NCBI GenBank assembly: GCA_949318235.1
Contig: OX439137.1
Span: 23,857,653-23,921,652 of the forward strand
Source of the DNA: Ecdyonurus torrentis
Taxonomy: Eukaryota; Arthropoda; Insecta; Ephemeroptera; Heptageniidae
Reading direction: 5' to 3'
Length of the DNA: 64,000 bases
The translations under genes and the position numbers were made by a program. Shown here piece after piece: positions 31,231 to 43,973 of this stretch. The notes beneath the pieces were generated by a model. It was not told where the DNA came from. It saw nothing but the letters and a program-made list of their open reading frames with translations, and did no database searches. Every line of letters starts with the position of its first letter. Within the stretch, counting starts at the first letter, position 1.

Positions 31231-32165
31231 AAGTGACCACTTTGTGGAGTTGTCTTGTGTTTTTGCCAGGATTCGATATTCTGCACTTGTGCATCGTGAC
31301 TTTGACCACGTCGCGGAGTTTTTTATTATTATTATTATTATTATTTTTTTTTTTTACAAAATGCATTTGGTGACGTAGTCAGTGTGATTTGACTAGATCG
31401 CAGACTGGAAAATATACTTTAATCAGTTCGCGTAGTGGCTTTTACGAATTGCCACGCTGTAGCGAGGTCAAAATGTTTATTTGTCAGTTTAAGACGTATT
31501 AAATAATATAATATCAAAGTACCGTTGCAATTATATTTCAACCATCTTATATTTGTTTATACTCGTGATCATATTAAATATTCAATGGGTTCAAATAAAA
31601 AATGTAACAATAACATAACATATTATATTTGATATAAACACGACACATTATTTGGATATAAAAATGAAAAAAAAAAATCTATTTTATTGCTTGCACATTA
31701 CTCACATTTTATATAATATAATGTAAGTATATCATAGCTCGTTCTGTAAAGTCAAAAGAATCTTAATAACAGTGATTGGCTGACCAACAAAATAAGACAC
31801 GTTCATTGGTTGATCTTTTTTTTTGTTGAGCTAATTAAAGTGAGACGCATATTGAAGCTCGTTCTGTAAACTTCACACAAATATTGAGCCAGCTTCGAAA
31901 ATGTTCCTTTGTTAAAAACAGCTGAATATGACGTCAATACCTGTTTACTACGGTTATACATATATGGTCAATCATTGTTATTTCTTCTTTTAGAACTTTG
32001 AACTTGATAAGAATAAAAGAAACTTCCCCAAAAAAATTTTAATCTCAATATGCGACTCACTTTTATCGGCTCAAAAAACAAGATCAACCAATGAATGCGT
32101 CTTATTTTGTTGGTCAGCCAATCACTGTTATTAAGATTTACTTTAATTACTTCACAGAACGAGCT
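30432..32165. repeat. Second copy of the inverted-repeat right arm
   Basis: Unit-2 copy of 25975-27690, in the same orientation, hence also inverted relative to 22137-23963. The internal (AT)n tract is longer than in unit 1. Confidence 0.82.
30477..30862 (-). mobile_element. tRNA-derived SINE, copy 3
   Basis: The same SINE as at 26.02 kb, repeated because it lies in the second unit of the 4.46-kb tandem array. Head, body and A tail are all present. Confidence 0.85.
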
Positions 32166-32673
32166 TAAGACTGGATCTTTTTTTTTGGGAAGTTTCTTTC
32201 ATTCTTATCAAGTTCAAAGTTCTAAAAGAAGAAATAACAATGATCGACCATGTGCATAAACGTAGTAAACAGGTAGCGATGTCATAATCAGCTGTTTTTT
32301 TACAAAGGAACATTTTTGAAGCTGGCTTTAGAGGCCGTTTTACTCTCTATACGCTGTCTGCTCGCTGCCCATATAACTCAATGTAATCTTACTTCCACTA
32401 TTACTCCGCAACTATTTAACATAGAGTTGTCAAATTTTCAACATATCATATCAACAATATTATCAAGGTGCCCATCATAGAAATTTTTGATATTTTTTCC
32501 CGTTCTGTTTTTTACGTATTTAATTTTTTGCTATTAAGTTTAGAAAAAAGTTCTACCAAAGAAACCTTCGTTTTTTTATAAGCCAACCAATGGTGTAAGA
32601 ATTCTTTCAGACAACCTTGGGTAACGATAGCATTCAATCTCTTCTTGGTAACCACAACTATCACAAGATGTCA

Positions 32674-32727
32674 TGTGCATATAGAAATGAACACAGAAAT
32701 AAATTTATTGCAACTTTTATTTGTGTG

Positions 32728-32811
<84 letters not shown>

Positions 32812-33100
32812 TTGAACTGCTTATTAATATGAACTGCTTGGATCAAACAATTATTTTTTAATGTAGATTTATTAAATAAATGTTTACTTGTATTTTATAT
32901 TTTTTAAGCCATATTTAAAGAAATAATTATTATTTTAGATAATTTATTTACAAAAAGAGTAAATAAATACTTAGCACTAATGAGTGCCCCTTATAACATT
33001 AAGTAGGCAACGCCGCAGTACATAAGTACCCACATTGTTGCATACATTCTAGGATACATTTCAAATTACAAAGGTCACAATATGACTAGCAAGGCCCGTT
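32674..33100 (+). repeat. Dispersed repeat R, copy 3 (tandem unit 2)
   Basis: Duplicate of copy 2 made by the tandem array; the (AT)n tract is a few repeats shorter. Confidence 0.75.
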
Positions 33101-33256
33101 ACTTAAGCTTGTTCTATAAAATAACACACAAATATCCAGCCAGCTTTGAAAATGTTCCCTTGTTATAAACATCTGATTATGACGTCAGCTCGTTCTGTAA
33201 AGTATAGTGAATCTCAAAAACAGTGATCGGCTGACCAACAAATTAAGACACATTCA

Positions 33257-34790
33257 ACTTATGTGATAAAATATTGAATAAAAATAAATACATTATATAT
33301 GAATTTCAAGCCCCTAATGAACATGAAAGCATTATTATTATTTTGTTATTATTATAATTAGGAATTTATGTCTGTAATGTGACATTTCTACATTGTGAAA
33401 GCCATGAATTATAATAAAATCTTTATATATCTATCATTATAAATACATTGTAGCTTTCATAACATATGAACGTATAAACATGTAAAATATATTTACATAT
33501 AAATAGTTTGGTAACATGAATATGATAAATAATACTATTAAGATAGACAAGCGAAAAAGAAAAAAAACAAAAACAAAAAACAAAAAAACAATGTCTTAAA
33601 GTAATATTCTGTGTGCATTAACCTTTGCAAGTACAGCGTGTACTTGAGTGACCATCTCACTTGCAATTTCCGCAACACGGAGTGTGTGCTATATGCACAT
33701 CACATCTTGTGATAGTTGTGGATACCAAGAAGAGATACAATGCTATAGTTACCCAAGGTTGCCTGGAAGAATTTCCTCACGATATCTGTATTCGACAAGC
33801 AACTAGTTTGATTTACGGACAAACTACGTTGATAAACGTTACAGCTCTACGAGTAAAGGAAGGCCCTTAATAGGTTGAGTGACAGGGCGGTTCAACTATC
33901 TTGACTCTCTTCCCGTATAGAAGTGGAGGTTATAGGATTGGTTGCCATTAAGCCTGGTTGACAAATGGTTTGGTTCTCTGTTCTTTCAGACTCCGCCAGA
34001 CGCCGGTCCGTTCAGGAAATTAGGATGTAAAGTCATACGTCATAATAGATCCTCTAGGGTGCACTTATTCTGGGTGAAATAGAATATTATAAAGCGTCGC
34101 TAATCTTGGACACGCGTATCTTGTGATAATATTTTTGCATCAACATATTTTTAGTATCATATTTACTCACGTGAATCAAAATTTGTATCTCATTTTCGTC
34201 ATGGCAAGAAAAAGTGTAACTTTGCCAGTTCTTTGCATTACGTCGGCGAAGAGTTTCACAATGTTCTTGTCATTATAGAAAACGAGATACAAATATACAT
34301 GTTGCTTTATGAACCGACAAAAATAATTACGTAATTATTATGCTAGCTCATTTACAGCACAATACAGCTATACTGCACAATAAATATATATATGTTGTAT
34401 TGCTTAAATGCTACGATTTACGTGATAGAGTGACGATGAAAAAACGACAAAAGATAAAACGCTGCCATGCAAAAATATTATCACAAGATACGCGTGTCCA
34501 AGATTAGCGACGCTTTATAATATTCTATTTCACCCAGAATAAGTGCACCCTAGAGGATCTTTTATGACGTATGACTTTACATCCTAATTTCCTGAACGGA
34601 CCGGCGTCTGGCGGAGTCTGAAAGAACAGAGAACCAAACCATTTGTCAACCAGGCTTAATGGCAACCAATTCTATAACCTCCACTTCTATACGGGAAGAG
34701 AGTCAAGATAGTTGAACCGCCCTGTCACTCAACCTATTAGGGGCCTTCCTTTACTCGTAGAGCTGTAACGTTTATCAACGTGGTTTGATC
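33257..34790. repeat. 4.46-kb tandem repeat, partial unit 3
   Basis: Matches the first ~1.53 kb of the unit, then diverges within the right arm of the foldback element, where it switches to a variant arm sequence like that at 40.08-40.25 kb (to about 34965). This looks like a recombination junction between two subfamilies of the foldback repeat. Confidence 0.85.
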
Positions 34791-34965
34791 GTAAATCAAA
34801 TTACTTGCGTTTCAAAAAATATAGAAATTCCAGGAAATTCCAGAAGCAACCTTGGGTGATGATAACATTTTCTATCTATTTTAATCTTGGTAACTACCAC
34901 GACGTAATGTTGCATACTTCGTGATGTGAAAATTGCAAGCGAGATGTTCACTTATAGACACGCTG
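33619..34965. mobile_element. Foldback element, copy 3 (chimeric right arm)
   Basis: The left arm and spacer match the two previous copies. The right arm starts at about 34465 and matches until about 34780, then changes to a diverged subfamily sequence ending with the CACGCTGTAC terminal motif near 34965. Confidence 0.75.
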
Positions 34966-34974
34966 TACTATTAT

Positions 34975-35465
34975 TATGTTAATTAATTAATTATATAAAA
35001 ATTTACTATTGACCAATAAAAAATAATTAAAAATTTGAAAATAAAATATCTTTTTGGATGTAAGAAATGTTTTATTTTCTAAAGCATATAAAATTTAATC
35101 AGGACAAATTTTAAAGTGCTTGATATAAAATCAAGTGTAATTTTATAAGTATATAAAATTATGAAATTTTAAATACCAGAGTTTGTATTTAATTAAATTA
35201 TTAAAAATAAGATGTTTTATTTTTAAACTGATTCAACAATATTGAAACTCTTCTTTACTTTGATGTATAAAAGATTGCTGATCATTTCCTTAATGTAATT
35301 TGGTACTAATGTCAGTTTTGTGTATCATTAGTCGTTTTAAAAACCTAAAATCGAAATAATTACTATTTCATACAAGCCTTTTTAAGTATCCACTATATAG
35401 TTGTAAGTGACAAGAAAACTAATATTCTATACTAAATGCAATTCTGAATACAATAGTATAAAGTA
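34975..35465. repeat. Region with inverted matches to 41.6-42.4 kb
   Basis: ATTGACCAATAAAAAATAATT (about 35012) and the stretch 35350-35465 are reverse complements of about 42350 and 41600-41720. Together with the direct repeats this indicates a larger, broken repeat spanning both loci. Confidence 0.55.
35211..35358 (+). repeat. Direct repeat left of the 1.46-kb palindrome
   Basis: About 148 bp (AAACTGATTCAACAATATTG through ATTAGTCGTTTTAAAAACC) that recurs in the same orientation at 37707-37853, so the two flank the palindrome. Confidence 0.75.
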
Positions 35466-35773
35466 CTAAATATACAAAAAATTATTGTTATTTCAATAAA
35501 ATTGTGTATCAATAGGTTGGTTTCAAACAAAAATTATAATGTAAAACATTTTCCGGAAAAAAATAGAATTTTAATTCAAATAGTTTAAATTTATTTAAAA
35601 TAAAATTAATGCGATAATATGTGTTGTTATGTTAGGTTTCATATTATGTAAGTCAGCATTTGGTGCGTAAAATACATCACATACCAAGGACTTGTTTTGA
35701 ATGGACGCTGAGTTTAAGAATTTCGTTGGCCCAGAAAATTGATCCCAACGCAATAAAATAATTTCTAAGAAAC

Positions 35774-37239
35774 GAGAAATCTTAGTATCAAGAGGTTACG
35801 GAAAACAATATCACAAGAAATACTCACAATTTTATTTCTTGAAATTTTTTTCTCGAGATTTAAAAAAAAAAAAAAAAAAAAACTGAAAACAATAAGCCTC
35901 CAAAAATGTGAGATTTTGTGAGATTTATAAAAAACAAGACAAAAGAGTAAGCATTACCATGCAAAAAGGTTATAACAACTACGCGTGTCCAACATAAGCG
36001 ACGCTTTATAAGATACTATTTCTCCCAGAATTAGTGCACCCTTGAGGATTTATTGCGACTAGTGAACAACCTCCTACTTCCTAAGGAACGGGGTCTGGCG
36101 GTGTCTTTAAGAGTACCTAACCATTGTCATCGGGCTTAATGGCAACCAATCCTATAACCTCCACTTCTGTACGGGAAGAGAGTCAAGATAGTTGAACCGC
36201 CCTGTCACTCAACCTGTGGAGGGTCTTCCTTTATCGTAGAGCTGTAACGTTTATCAACATAGTTTGTCCGTAAATCAAACTAGTTGCTTGTCGAATACAG
36301 ATATCGTGAGGAAATTTGCGGTAACCGTGGGTGACGATAGCAAATTCTATCTATTCTTATCTTGGTAACCACAACTACCACGACGTAGTCTTGCATACTT
36401 CGTGTTGTGGAAATTGCAAGCGAGATGGTCACTTATAGACACGCTGTACTTGCAAAGGTCAATGCACGCAAAAAGCCATTAAAAGACATAAAATAAAAAT
36501 ATAAGAATATATTATTTTAAAATGAAATGTCTTTAAATGGCTTTATGCGTGCATTGACCTTTGCAAGTACAGCGTGTCTATAAGTGACCATCTCGCTTGC
36601 AATTTCCACAACACGAAGTATGCAAGACTACGTCGTGGTAGTTGTGGTTACCAAGATAAGAATAGATAGAATTTGCTATCGTCACCCACGGTTACCGCAA
36701 ATTTCCTCACGATATCTGTATTCGAAAAGCAACTAGTTTGATTTACGGACAAACTATGTTGATAAACGTTACAGCTCTACGATAAAGGAAGGCCCTTCAA
36801 GAATGAGTGACAGGGCGGTTCAACTATCTTGACTCTCTTCCCGTACAGAAGTGGAGGTTATAAGATTGGTTGCCATTAAGCCCGATGACAATGGTTAGGT
36901 ACTCTTAAAGACACCGCCAGACCCCGTTCCTTAGGAAGTAGGCGGCTACGTCAGGCGTCGCAATATTTTCACAAGGGTGAACATATTCTGGGAGAAATAG
37001 TATCTTATAAAGCGTCGCTTATGTTGGACACGCGTAGTTGTTATAACCTTTTTGCATGGTAGTGCTTACTCTTTTGTCTTGTTTTTTATAAATCTCACAA
37101 AATATAACATTTTTGGGGGCTTATTGTTTTCAGTTTTTTTTTTTTTTTTTTATCTCGTGAAAAATTTTTTTAGAATTAAAATTGTAAGTATTTTTATGTA
37201 ATATTGATTTCCGTAACCTCTAAATAATAAGATTTCTAT
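35774..37239. repeat. 1.46-kb palindrome of the foldback family
   Basis: Arms 35774-36489 and 36528-37239 (about 715 bp each) are reverse complements with a 38-bp AT-rich centre. The centre lies at the AACCTTTGCAAGTACAGC end of the arm sequence, whereas in the 24.7-kb type the centre lies at the opposite end. Outer parts of the arms (CCGTAACCTC, then A/T runs) extend beyond the foldback arm. No coding frame. Confidence 0.85.
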
Positions 37240-37545
37240 TTTCTAATCAATTCCACTCTTTACAATAAAAAATATATATATTTCTAACCAATTCCGATTC
37301 TAACTAATTTCCATTCTAATCAATTGCACTCAATAAAATAAAAAAAAAATATATTTGTAACCAATTCCGATTCTAACCAATTCCTATTCTAAATAATTCC
37401 ACTAAATAAAATAAATGAAAATATATTTCTAACCCATTCCCATTATAATCAATTGCTCTTAATAAAATAAGTGAAAATATCTTTCTAACTATTTCCAATT
37501 CTAACTAATTCCTATTCTAATCAATTCCACAATGTAATAAATAAA
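37237..37545. repeat. Minisatellite, about 60-75-bp period
   Basis: Four to five imperfect copies of a unit containing AATCAATTCCACT, AATAAAATA, TTTCTAACCAATTCC and GATTCTAACCAATTCC. It directly abuts the right arm of the 1.46-kb palindrome. Confidence 0.7.
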
Positions 37546-37706
37546 ATGCAATGCCATATTATTAATGTAAAATAAGACACCCCCCACCACTGACGTCGTC
37601 TCATCAAACTCATTTCCAACACACTTATTTTTTCTAACCATTTCAAATTCTAATCAATTCCGATGTCCCATTTTAAATAGCAGAGTTTTCAGTTTTGAAA
37701 AACAAT

Positions 37707-37853
37707 ATGTATTATATTTAAACTGATTCAATAATATTGTAATTCTTCTTTACTTTGATGTATAATAGATTGGTGATCATTTCCTTAATGTGTTTTGGTA
37801 CTAATGTGAGTTATGTGTATCATTAGTCGTTTTAAAAACCTAAAACCAAAATG
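37707..37853 (+). repeat. Direct repeat right of the 1.46-kb palindrome
   Basis: Partner of 35211-35358 with roughly a dozen differences. Downstream sequence differs from the left partner. Confidence 0.75.
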
Positions 37854-37859
37854 TTCAAT

Positions 37860-39649
37860 GTTTTTACTAAGATAGAACTGCGGAAACATAATTAAGCTTA
37901 TTACAACTTTTACTTTTGTTTTTCATAATTTTTTTCATCACGTCACAGTGTTTAACTTGATCACCATACCTTATTAGATTAATGGCTCTTACCAGCGTAG
38001 GGTACTACCCAACCACAGGAAGTATGAAAAATGATTTTAAAAATGTAATTCATAATCTCTAACATAATAAAAAAAAATCCTTTGAGCACTAAAAAAATAT
38101 GCTGCACTGAGACTTGAAAAGTTTAAATGAGGAATACAATTTTTGAATGTTAAATTCTTTTATTATTTTTTTAGAAAGTTGCTAAATATTTGCTCTGGTA
38201 ACACCCATTACTTACGTTTTAAGAACTGTACATCACGATATATATATATATTTTTTTTAACTTTTGAAAATGATTATATCTTTACTTTGCTAATATTGAT
38301 AGCAAATATAGCAGTGCCTCCTCCTCTAATATTTTTGATTTTATATTTTTACAGGCAGTTCATGAAACTAAAGAATTATTATTATTACGACTATTACGAC
38401 AATAGTCGGTCTTGTCATATAATTATTTACAATATCTCAACGTAATCAAATAAATTAAAACAATGATTCAATTAGTCGTGAGAAAAACCAAAACAATACA
38501 TCTTATTTTAATTTAAACTTAAGATAAGATAAAAGAAATAAAGAAAATAAAAGGAATAACAAATAATGAAGTATATTAAGAATCCAATTGCAATAACTAT
38601 AAAATCAGACTAAATGGCTAATCAATGTTTTGTATTGACTATCATTTCTAATTGTGAATTTTTTTTAAGCGGATATGCATTGTTGTGTAGTGTGATTGTA
38701 GGATAAAAGAAATGAATAAATATATTTGAAATTTGTATTTGAAGAATATATTGCTCAGGACTCAGGAGATATACTGTGCGTGTTTTAACAAATAAATATT
38801 TCAGGCTGCTTACAAACGGAAGGAAAATTATTAAAATATTAATTAAATTTATCTTGAGTATGGTATAAGAGTAATCCAGACAGGTATTAAAGCCTAAAAC
38901 TTGTCCATTCATAAAAAAAAGGTTGAATTTTGAATAAAGACGATTAATTTAATGTTGATTAAAGTGTGAACAGAATAAATACAAAATAACATTAAACTGA
39001 ATCTTGCACTCTACTCCAATTTAGCTTATTTTATAGTGATAGTTAAGTTTGACTGAATTTAGATTAAACTGCCATTACCACAAGTGCTTGTATCTTATTA
39101 TTAGAAATCAATGAATCCGGTCAAACCGTCAAATCAATGATGATTTTCAGAAATGTTTGGATATTAGACAAGTTTTTTTTTGTCCAGCTTTGTAACGCGC
39201 ATCGACGCACGTTGATGCGCGTCAAATTTACGCGTCATATGGATAATACTTACGCATCCAAATAACATTGATTGTTGTATGTTTACGTTAGAGTTATGTG
39301 AATTTACGCACCATAGTGAACAGACCATAACGCGTAGCTTGCAATTATTACATTATTGAACTTATGGTGCACCATATTATCAAACAACTATTGCTTACTG
39401 TAGATATATGTATTTGAAAACTATTAATAAATAATATGTCATACGTTATTCTATTTAGTAATAAATCTTTAGAAAAACTATATTATCATTGACTTTCAAT
39501 AAAAGAAGTGATATAACAAATGAATTGATTAATTGGTAACTGAAAATAGACAAAATACACCGTATTTATAGAATTTTTTATTTTTAACTTGGAGGCAAAT
39601 AACGAAGAAGATGCATTTGAAACAAACCAACCCACCCAACCACCCACAT

Positions 39650-39650
<1 letters not shown>
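37860..39650. other. AT-rich stretch without recognised genes
   Basis: Short open frames only. Holds a head fragment of repeat R (about 37860-37922), a MITE family 3 fragment (39100-39190) and an (AT)n tract just after it (39658-39692). Confidence 0.5.
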
Positions 39651-39695
<45 letters not shown>

Positions 39696-39725
39696 TAAAA
39701 TTCTAAAATGATACAAAAAAAAGCA

Positions 39726-40250
39726 ATGCCATGCAAAAATCTTATCACAACTACGCGTGTCCAACATAAGCGACGCTTTATAAGATACTATTTCGCCCAG
39801 AATTAGTACACCCTAGAGGGTATATTGTGACGGATGACTAAACCAATCCTACTTCCAACGGAACGGGGCCTCGGCGGTGTCTTTAAGAGTACCAAACCAA
39901 TGTCAACCAGGCATAATGGCAACCAATCCTATAACCTCCACTTCTATACGGGAAGAGAGTCAAGATAGTTGAACCGCCCTGTCACTCAACCTTTGTAGGG
40001 CCTTCCTTTATCGTAGAGCTGTAACGTTTATCAACATAGTTTGTCCGTAAATCAAACTAGTTGCTTGTCGAATACAGATATCGTGAGGAAATTCCAGAAG
40101 CAACCATGGGTGATGATAGCATTTTCTATCTATTCTTATCTTGGTAACCACAACTACCACGACGTAATGTTGCATACTTCGTGTTGTGGAAATTGCAAGC
40201 GAGATGGTCACTTATAGACACGCTGTACTTGCAAAGGTTAGTAGACACAA
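39726..40250 (-). repeat. Solo arm of the foldback repeat
   Basis: A single arm in the orientation of the 35.9-36.4 kb copy, from CCATGCAAAAATC to the CACGCTGTACTTGCAAAGG terminus. The opposite arm is missing. Confidence 0.75.
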
Positions 40251-40272
40251 AAAGTCATTTACAAACAATTGT

Positions 40273-40649
40273 CTTTTTTTTATCACTATGTGTTACTGTG
40301 CTACATCCATTCCAGTCAAAGTCAAGACATTGTCTTATCAACAGGTTAAGACTTTCTAATAATGGAAAAGCACACACGGTCTAGCCATGGCTTAAGTACA
40401 TAGCTCGGCATTCGCCATGAAAGCCTATAGAGAAACCGTGGAAACGTCTAGGCAGGCTAATCGGTGCAATCATATCGATCATGCACTTCCCAAATGCTGT
40501 GCGTCGTCATGTTAACATGCATAGTGCAACGTGTTGTGCTCCCACACTTTACGTACGTACCCAGCAGTGGCTCGAACATATACTCACATGTCATTGAGGA
40601 GTACAGAGATGCGAGCAATCTGCCTTCACCAATTGGCTATACCAGCTAG
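40273..40649 (-). mobile_element. tRNA-derived SINE, diverged copy 4
   Basis: Full-length but older copy of the family. A short T run near 40274 marks the tail, the AAGAC/GTCTT hairpin stem is kept with an AAT loop, and the tRNA-like head ends near 40649. It is inserted beside a solo arm of the foldback repeat (39726-40250). Confidence 0.75.
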
Positions 40650-41768
40650 TATGTTTTTACATTCATACTAACAGTTTATTCTCAGTGAAAGAAACAGCTA
40701 AGGGAAAAAAAACAAGCAATTCACCGCGAAAATACACTATGTCTTGATGTATATTATAAAAAAACAGTCTACATGTCATTTTTCTTAAAACTAAGTTAAA
40801 TAATTTTTTTACTGCCAATGCAGATGTGATGAAGTTAATTACACCTCCATAAAACTACATTTCCTACATTATAAAATAAAATTCAAAATTTATTTGCATA
40901 TTCCAGCTTTTATTAATTAAATTTTAAGAAGCAAACAATAAAAATATTAAAATAAAAAATTTATCAATTTAAACATTATTGACTAATAGTAACTATATTT
41001 ATTTTAAAAAACATAAGTGTTATTTTAGGGAAGTCATTATTTTTAAGAGCAAGGCTGCAAAATATTTCATAATAAAATAATCAGATATAATATATTTTTA
41101 ATACCACATGTTATTTTATTTTAGTTTAATTATTAAATTGGTTTTAAAATTGAATAACTTTTTAAATTTTTTTTTTTAGCTTTTCTGACCTTTATGGTTA
41201 TTAGATTGCATGAAATTTCTTTAATATAATTTGTAAATCCATGCATATTTAGTCATTTTAGAGACATTCCGAATATTTTCTAAAATAATAATAATAATGA
41301 GCAATTGTCGCCAAGTTTCTGAGAAATCCGTCGTGTGGTCGTACAGTTCTATCTATGATCTCTCCTAATAACTATAGCACCGGTAGAAATCACAATAAAA
41401 TATAACCAATAATTGACATTTTAAATCTTTGTACTGTAAATTAAATCAATGCATTACAAATTACAAAAGATGCAGCATATTTCCATTAATGTATTTTTAC
41501 AAAATTTTTAAAAGGTTTACAAAATCAAAGGATTTTTGCGACCAGGGGGGAAATTTAGACTTTAATCCCTGTGGTCAAGCGGGGTAGATTTGAGCCCCAC
41601 CATGTTTAGTCCTTTATACTATTGTATTCAGAATTGCATTTAGTATAGAATATTAGTTTTCTTGTAACTTACAAGTATATAGTGGACTCTTTAAAAAGCT
41701 TGTATTAAATAATAATATTTTGTTTTTATGTTTTAAAAATGACTAATGAAGCACATAGTGACTGCTTA

Positions 41769-41948
41769 TGTTTACTCAAAATGCGGAAAAAGAAGTGACC
41801 GGCAGAGGAAACCACGTGATGGTAAAAGTGGGAGGTAGCTCCAGGTAGCTCAAGGTTAGATTGCTCGCTGGCATCAAGTTTTCTCCCACTTTTACCATCA
41901 CGTGGTTTCCTTTTTACGGCACTTCCTTTTCCGCATTTTGAGTAAACA
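41769..41948. mobile_element. MITE family 6, 180 bp with ~60-bp inverted ends
   Basis: TGTTTACTCAAAATGCGG at the left and its exact reverse complement at the right. Inverted pairing continues through AAACCACGTGATGGTAAAAG. The unpaired centre is about 50 bp. Non-coding despite an open minus-strand frame. Confidence 0.8.
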
Positions 41949-42099
41949 GAAGCACACAGAGTAACAAAGAACAACTAGGAAAAGGCCAGCACTCTATGAT
42001 ACATCAAATATAAGAAGAGCTTTAATATTGTTGTATTACTGTAAAAATTATACACATTTCTTTTATTATTAAAATAAAATAAAATTTATGCTATTTTTA

Positions 42100-42240
42100 G
42101 TATCTTAATTTTATGGGGTAATGAACACATGTAAACTGTGTGTATGGTGCCTATAGTTCTGTCGTTTACCCCTCACCCTGTACCTTTTTATTCATGTACT
42201 TTATGGTATTGACTGGGTGTAAAAAATAAAATGAATAAAT
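42100..42240 (+). other. Possible retroposon 3' end
   Basis: A less AT-rich stretch (GTCGTTTACCCCTCACCCTG, then GTATTGACTGGGTG) ends in AATAAATAAATA. This resembles a LINE 3' UTR with a tetranucleotide tail, but no coding part is attached. Confidence 0.35.
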
Positions 42241-42721
42241 AAATATTAACTGAATTGACATCAAACTCTTAAAAATTGGTTCTCAAATTGTTTTGTTGGC
42301 TTTAAAACATTGAACAATACTTACATTAATAATTATATTTTATTTTCATTTTTTAAATTATTTTTTATTGGTCAATGGTAAATTACTATATAAATAATGT
42401 ACAATTTAATAATATTGCTTATATTTTTAGAACAATCTCTGTACAAAAATCTAATAAATATTGAATTTAATGGTTATAACAATACATAAAAATAAAAAGC
42501 TACAAAAAAATATAATATAAAAAAAAAGATTTACCTTTTCTGATCCGTTCTTAAGGAAGTATTTAAAAGAAAGCTCTACAAATATTTAAGTATTGGCAGT
42601 TGATATGAAAATGTGAACGATTATGAATAGATCGTTCTTACTGACAAACTAGCAAACAAACTTAAAAGGCAATAAAATATATTTCTACTGTTAAATAAAT
42701 AACATTTTATTTGTAGAGCAC

Positions 42722-42832
<111 letters not shown>

Positions 42833-43425
42833 TGTATTGCTTAAACGCTAAGATTTACGTGATAGAGTGACGATGAAAAAACGACAGAAGATAAAGCGCT
42901 GCCATGCAAAAATGTTATCACAAGATACGCGTGTCCAAGATTAGCGACGCTTTATAATATTCTATTTCACCCAGAATAAGTGCACCCTAGAGGATCTTTT
43001 ATGACGTATGACTTTACATCCTAATTTCCTGAACGGACCGGCGTCTGGCGGAGTCTGAAAGAACAGAGAACCAAACCATTTGTCAACCAGGCTTAATGGC
43101 AACCAATCCTATAACCTCCACTTCTATACGGGAAGAGAGTCAAGATAGTTGAACCGCCCTGTCACTTAACCTATTAAGGGCCTTCCTTTACTCGTAGAGC
43201 TGTAACGTTTATCAACGTAGTTTGTCCGTAAATCAAACTAGTTGCTTGTCGAATACAGATATCGTGAGGAAATTCTTCCAGGCAACCTTGGGTAACTATA
43301 GCATTCTATCTCTTCTTGGTATCCACAACTATCACAAGATGTGATGTGCATATAGCACACACTCCGTGTTGCGGAAATTGCAAGTGAGATGGTCACTCAA
43401 GTACACGCTGTACTTGCAAAGGTTA
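42833..43425 (-). repeat. Solo arm of the foldback repeat with spacer part
   Basis: Starts in the spacer sequence (TTGTATTGCTTAAACGC) directly after an (AT)n/(GT)n tract and runs through the whole arm to TGTACTTGCAAAGG. It is close to the right arm at 25.56-25.97 kb but keeps the outer ~70 bp that the others lost. Confidence 0.78.
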
Positions 43426-43501
43426 TTGTTCACACAATATCACATTAAGGTATCGTTTAATTTGCCTGTTTATACTATTGATATTGTTTTGTCGTATTTA
43501 T

Positions 43502-43504
<3 letters not shown>

Positions 43505-43589
<85 letters not shown>
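43505..43589. repeat. (AT)n microsatellite
   Basis: About 42 AT units. Confidence 0.97.
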
Positions 43590-43592
<3 letters not shown>

Positions 43593-43667
43593 CAATCCGA
43601 TCATTACAATTGAACACGTATAGTTTCATGTTTTAAAAAATAATGCGAGAATAATTCATTTTAAAGG

Positions 43668-43973
43668 AATAGACCACAAAAAAACATAAGCATTTACATA
43701 ATGAATCACATGATGGGACTTACATAAATAACATTAGTTTTAACAGCCGTCTTAGTGATCATAAAATTTTAACTTATGCAACCCGTACAACATTTTTACA
43801 AAAAAAAAATCACCAGAAACGGGAATGGTCAAGCAAATAAAATACTTCACAGTATTTTTCATATCATGCTCTCTTTTGAAGCCAATGATGGTAAAAATTG
43901 TCATTAGTATTTGAGATCCTATTTTCTGTTTAATCTTTAACAATCCCATGTTTTGTCATAAATTATGGTCTAT
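43668..43973 (+). mobile_element. MITE family 8 (ATAGACCACA ends), copy
   Basis: Left end AATAGACCACAAAAAAACAT and right end TTATGGTCTATGG are inverted. Family blocks include GATGGGACTTACATAAATAAC, ATGCAACCCGTACAAC and GGTAAAAATTGTCAT. Confidence 0.72.

Larger units (their letters stand above)
28800..33256. repeat. 4.46-kb tandem repeat, unit 2
   Basis: Near-identical to 24341-28799, with the same order of all internal elements. The offset is 4459 bases from unit 1 and 4457 to unit 3. The main differences are the lengths of the (AT)n tracts and isolated substitutions (for example TGTAATGAGA in unit 1 against TGTAATGTGA in units 2 and 3). Confidence 0.9.

Noticed and set aside
37237..37545. 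CRISPR-like repeat array
   Set aside because: The repeats are imperfect with no distinct spacers, and the DNA is eukaryotic.
41726..41974. Minus-strand frame over 41.7-42.0 kb
   Set aside because: The frame runs through both arms of MITE family 6.
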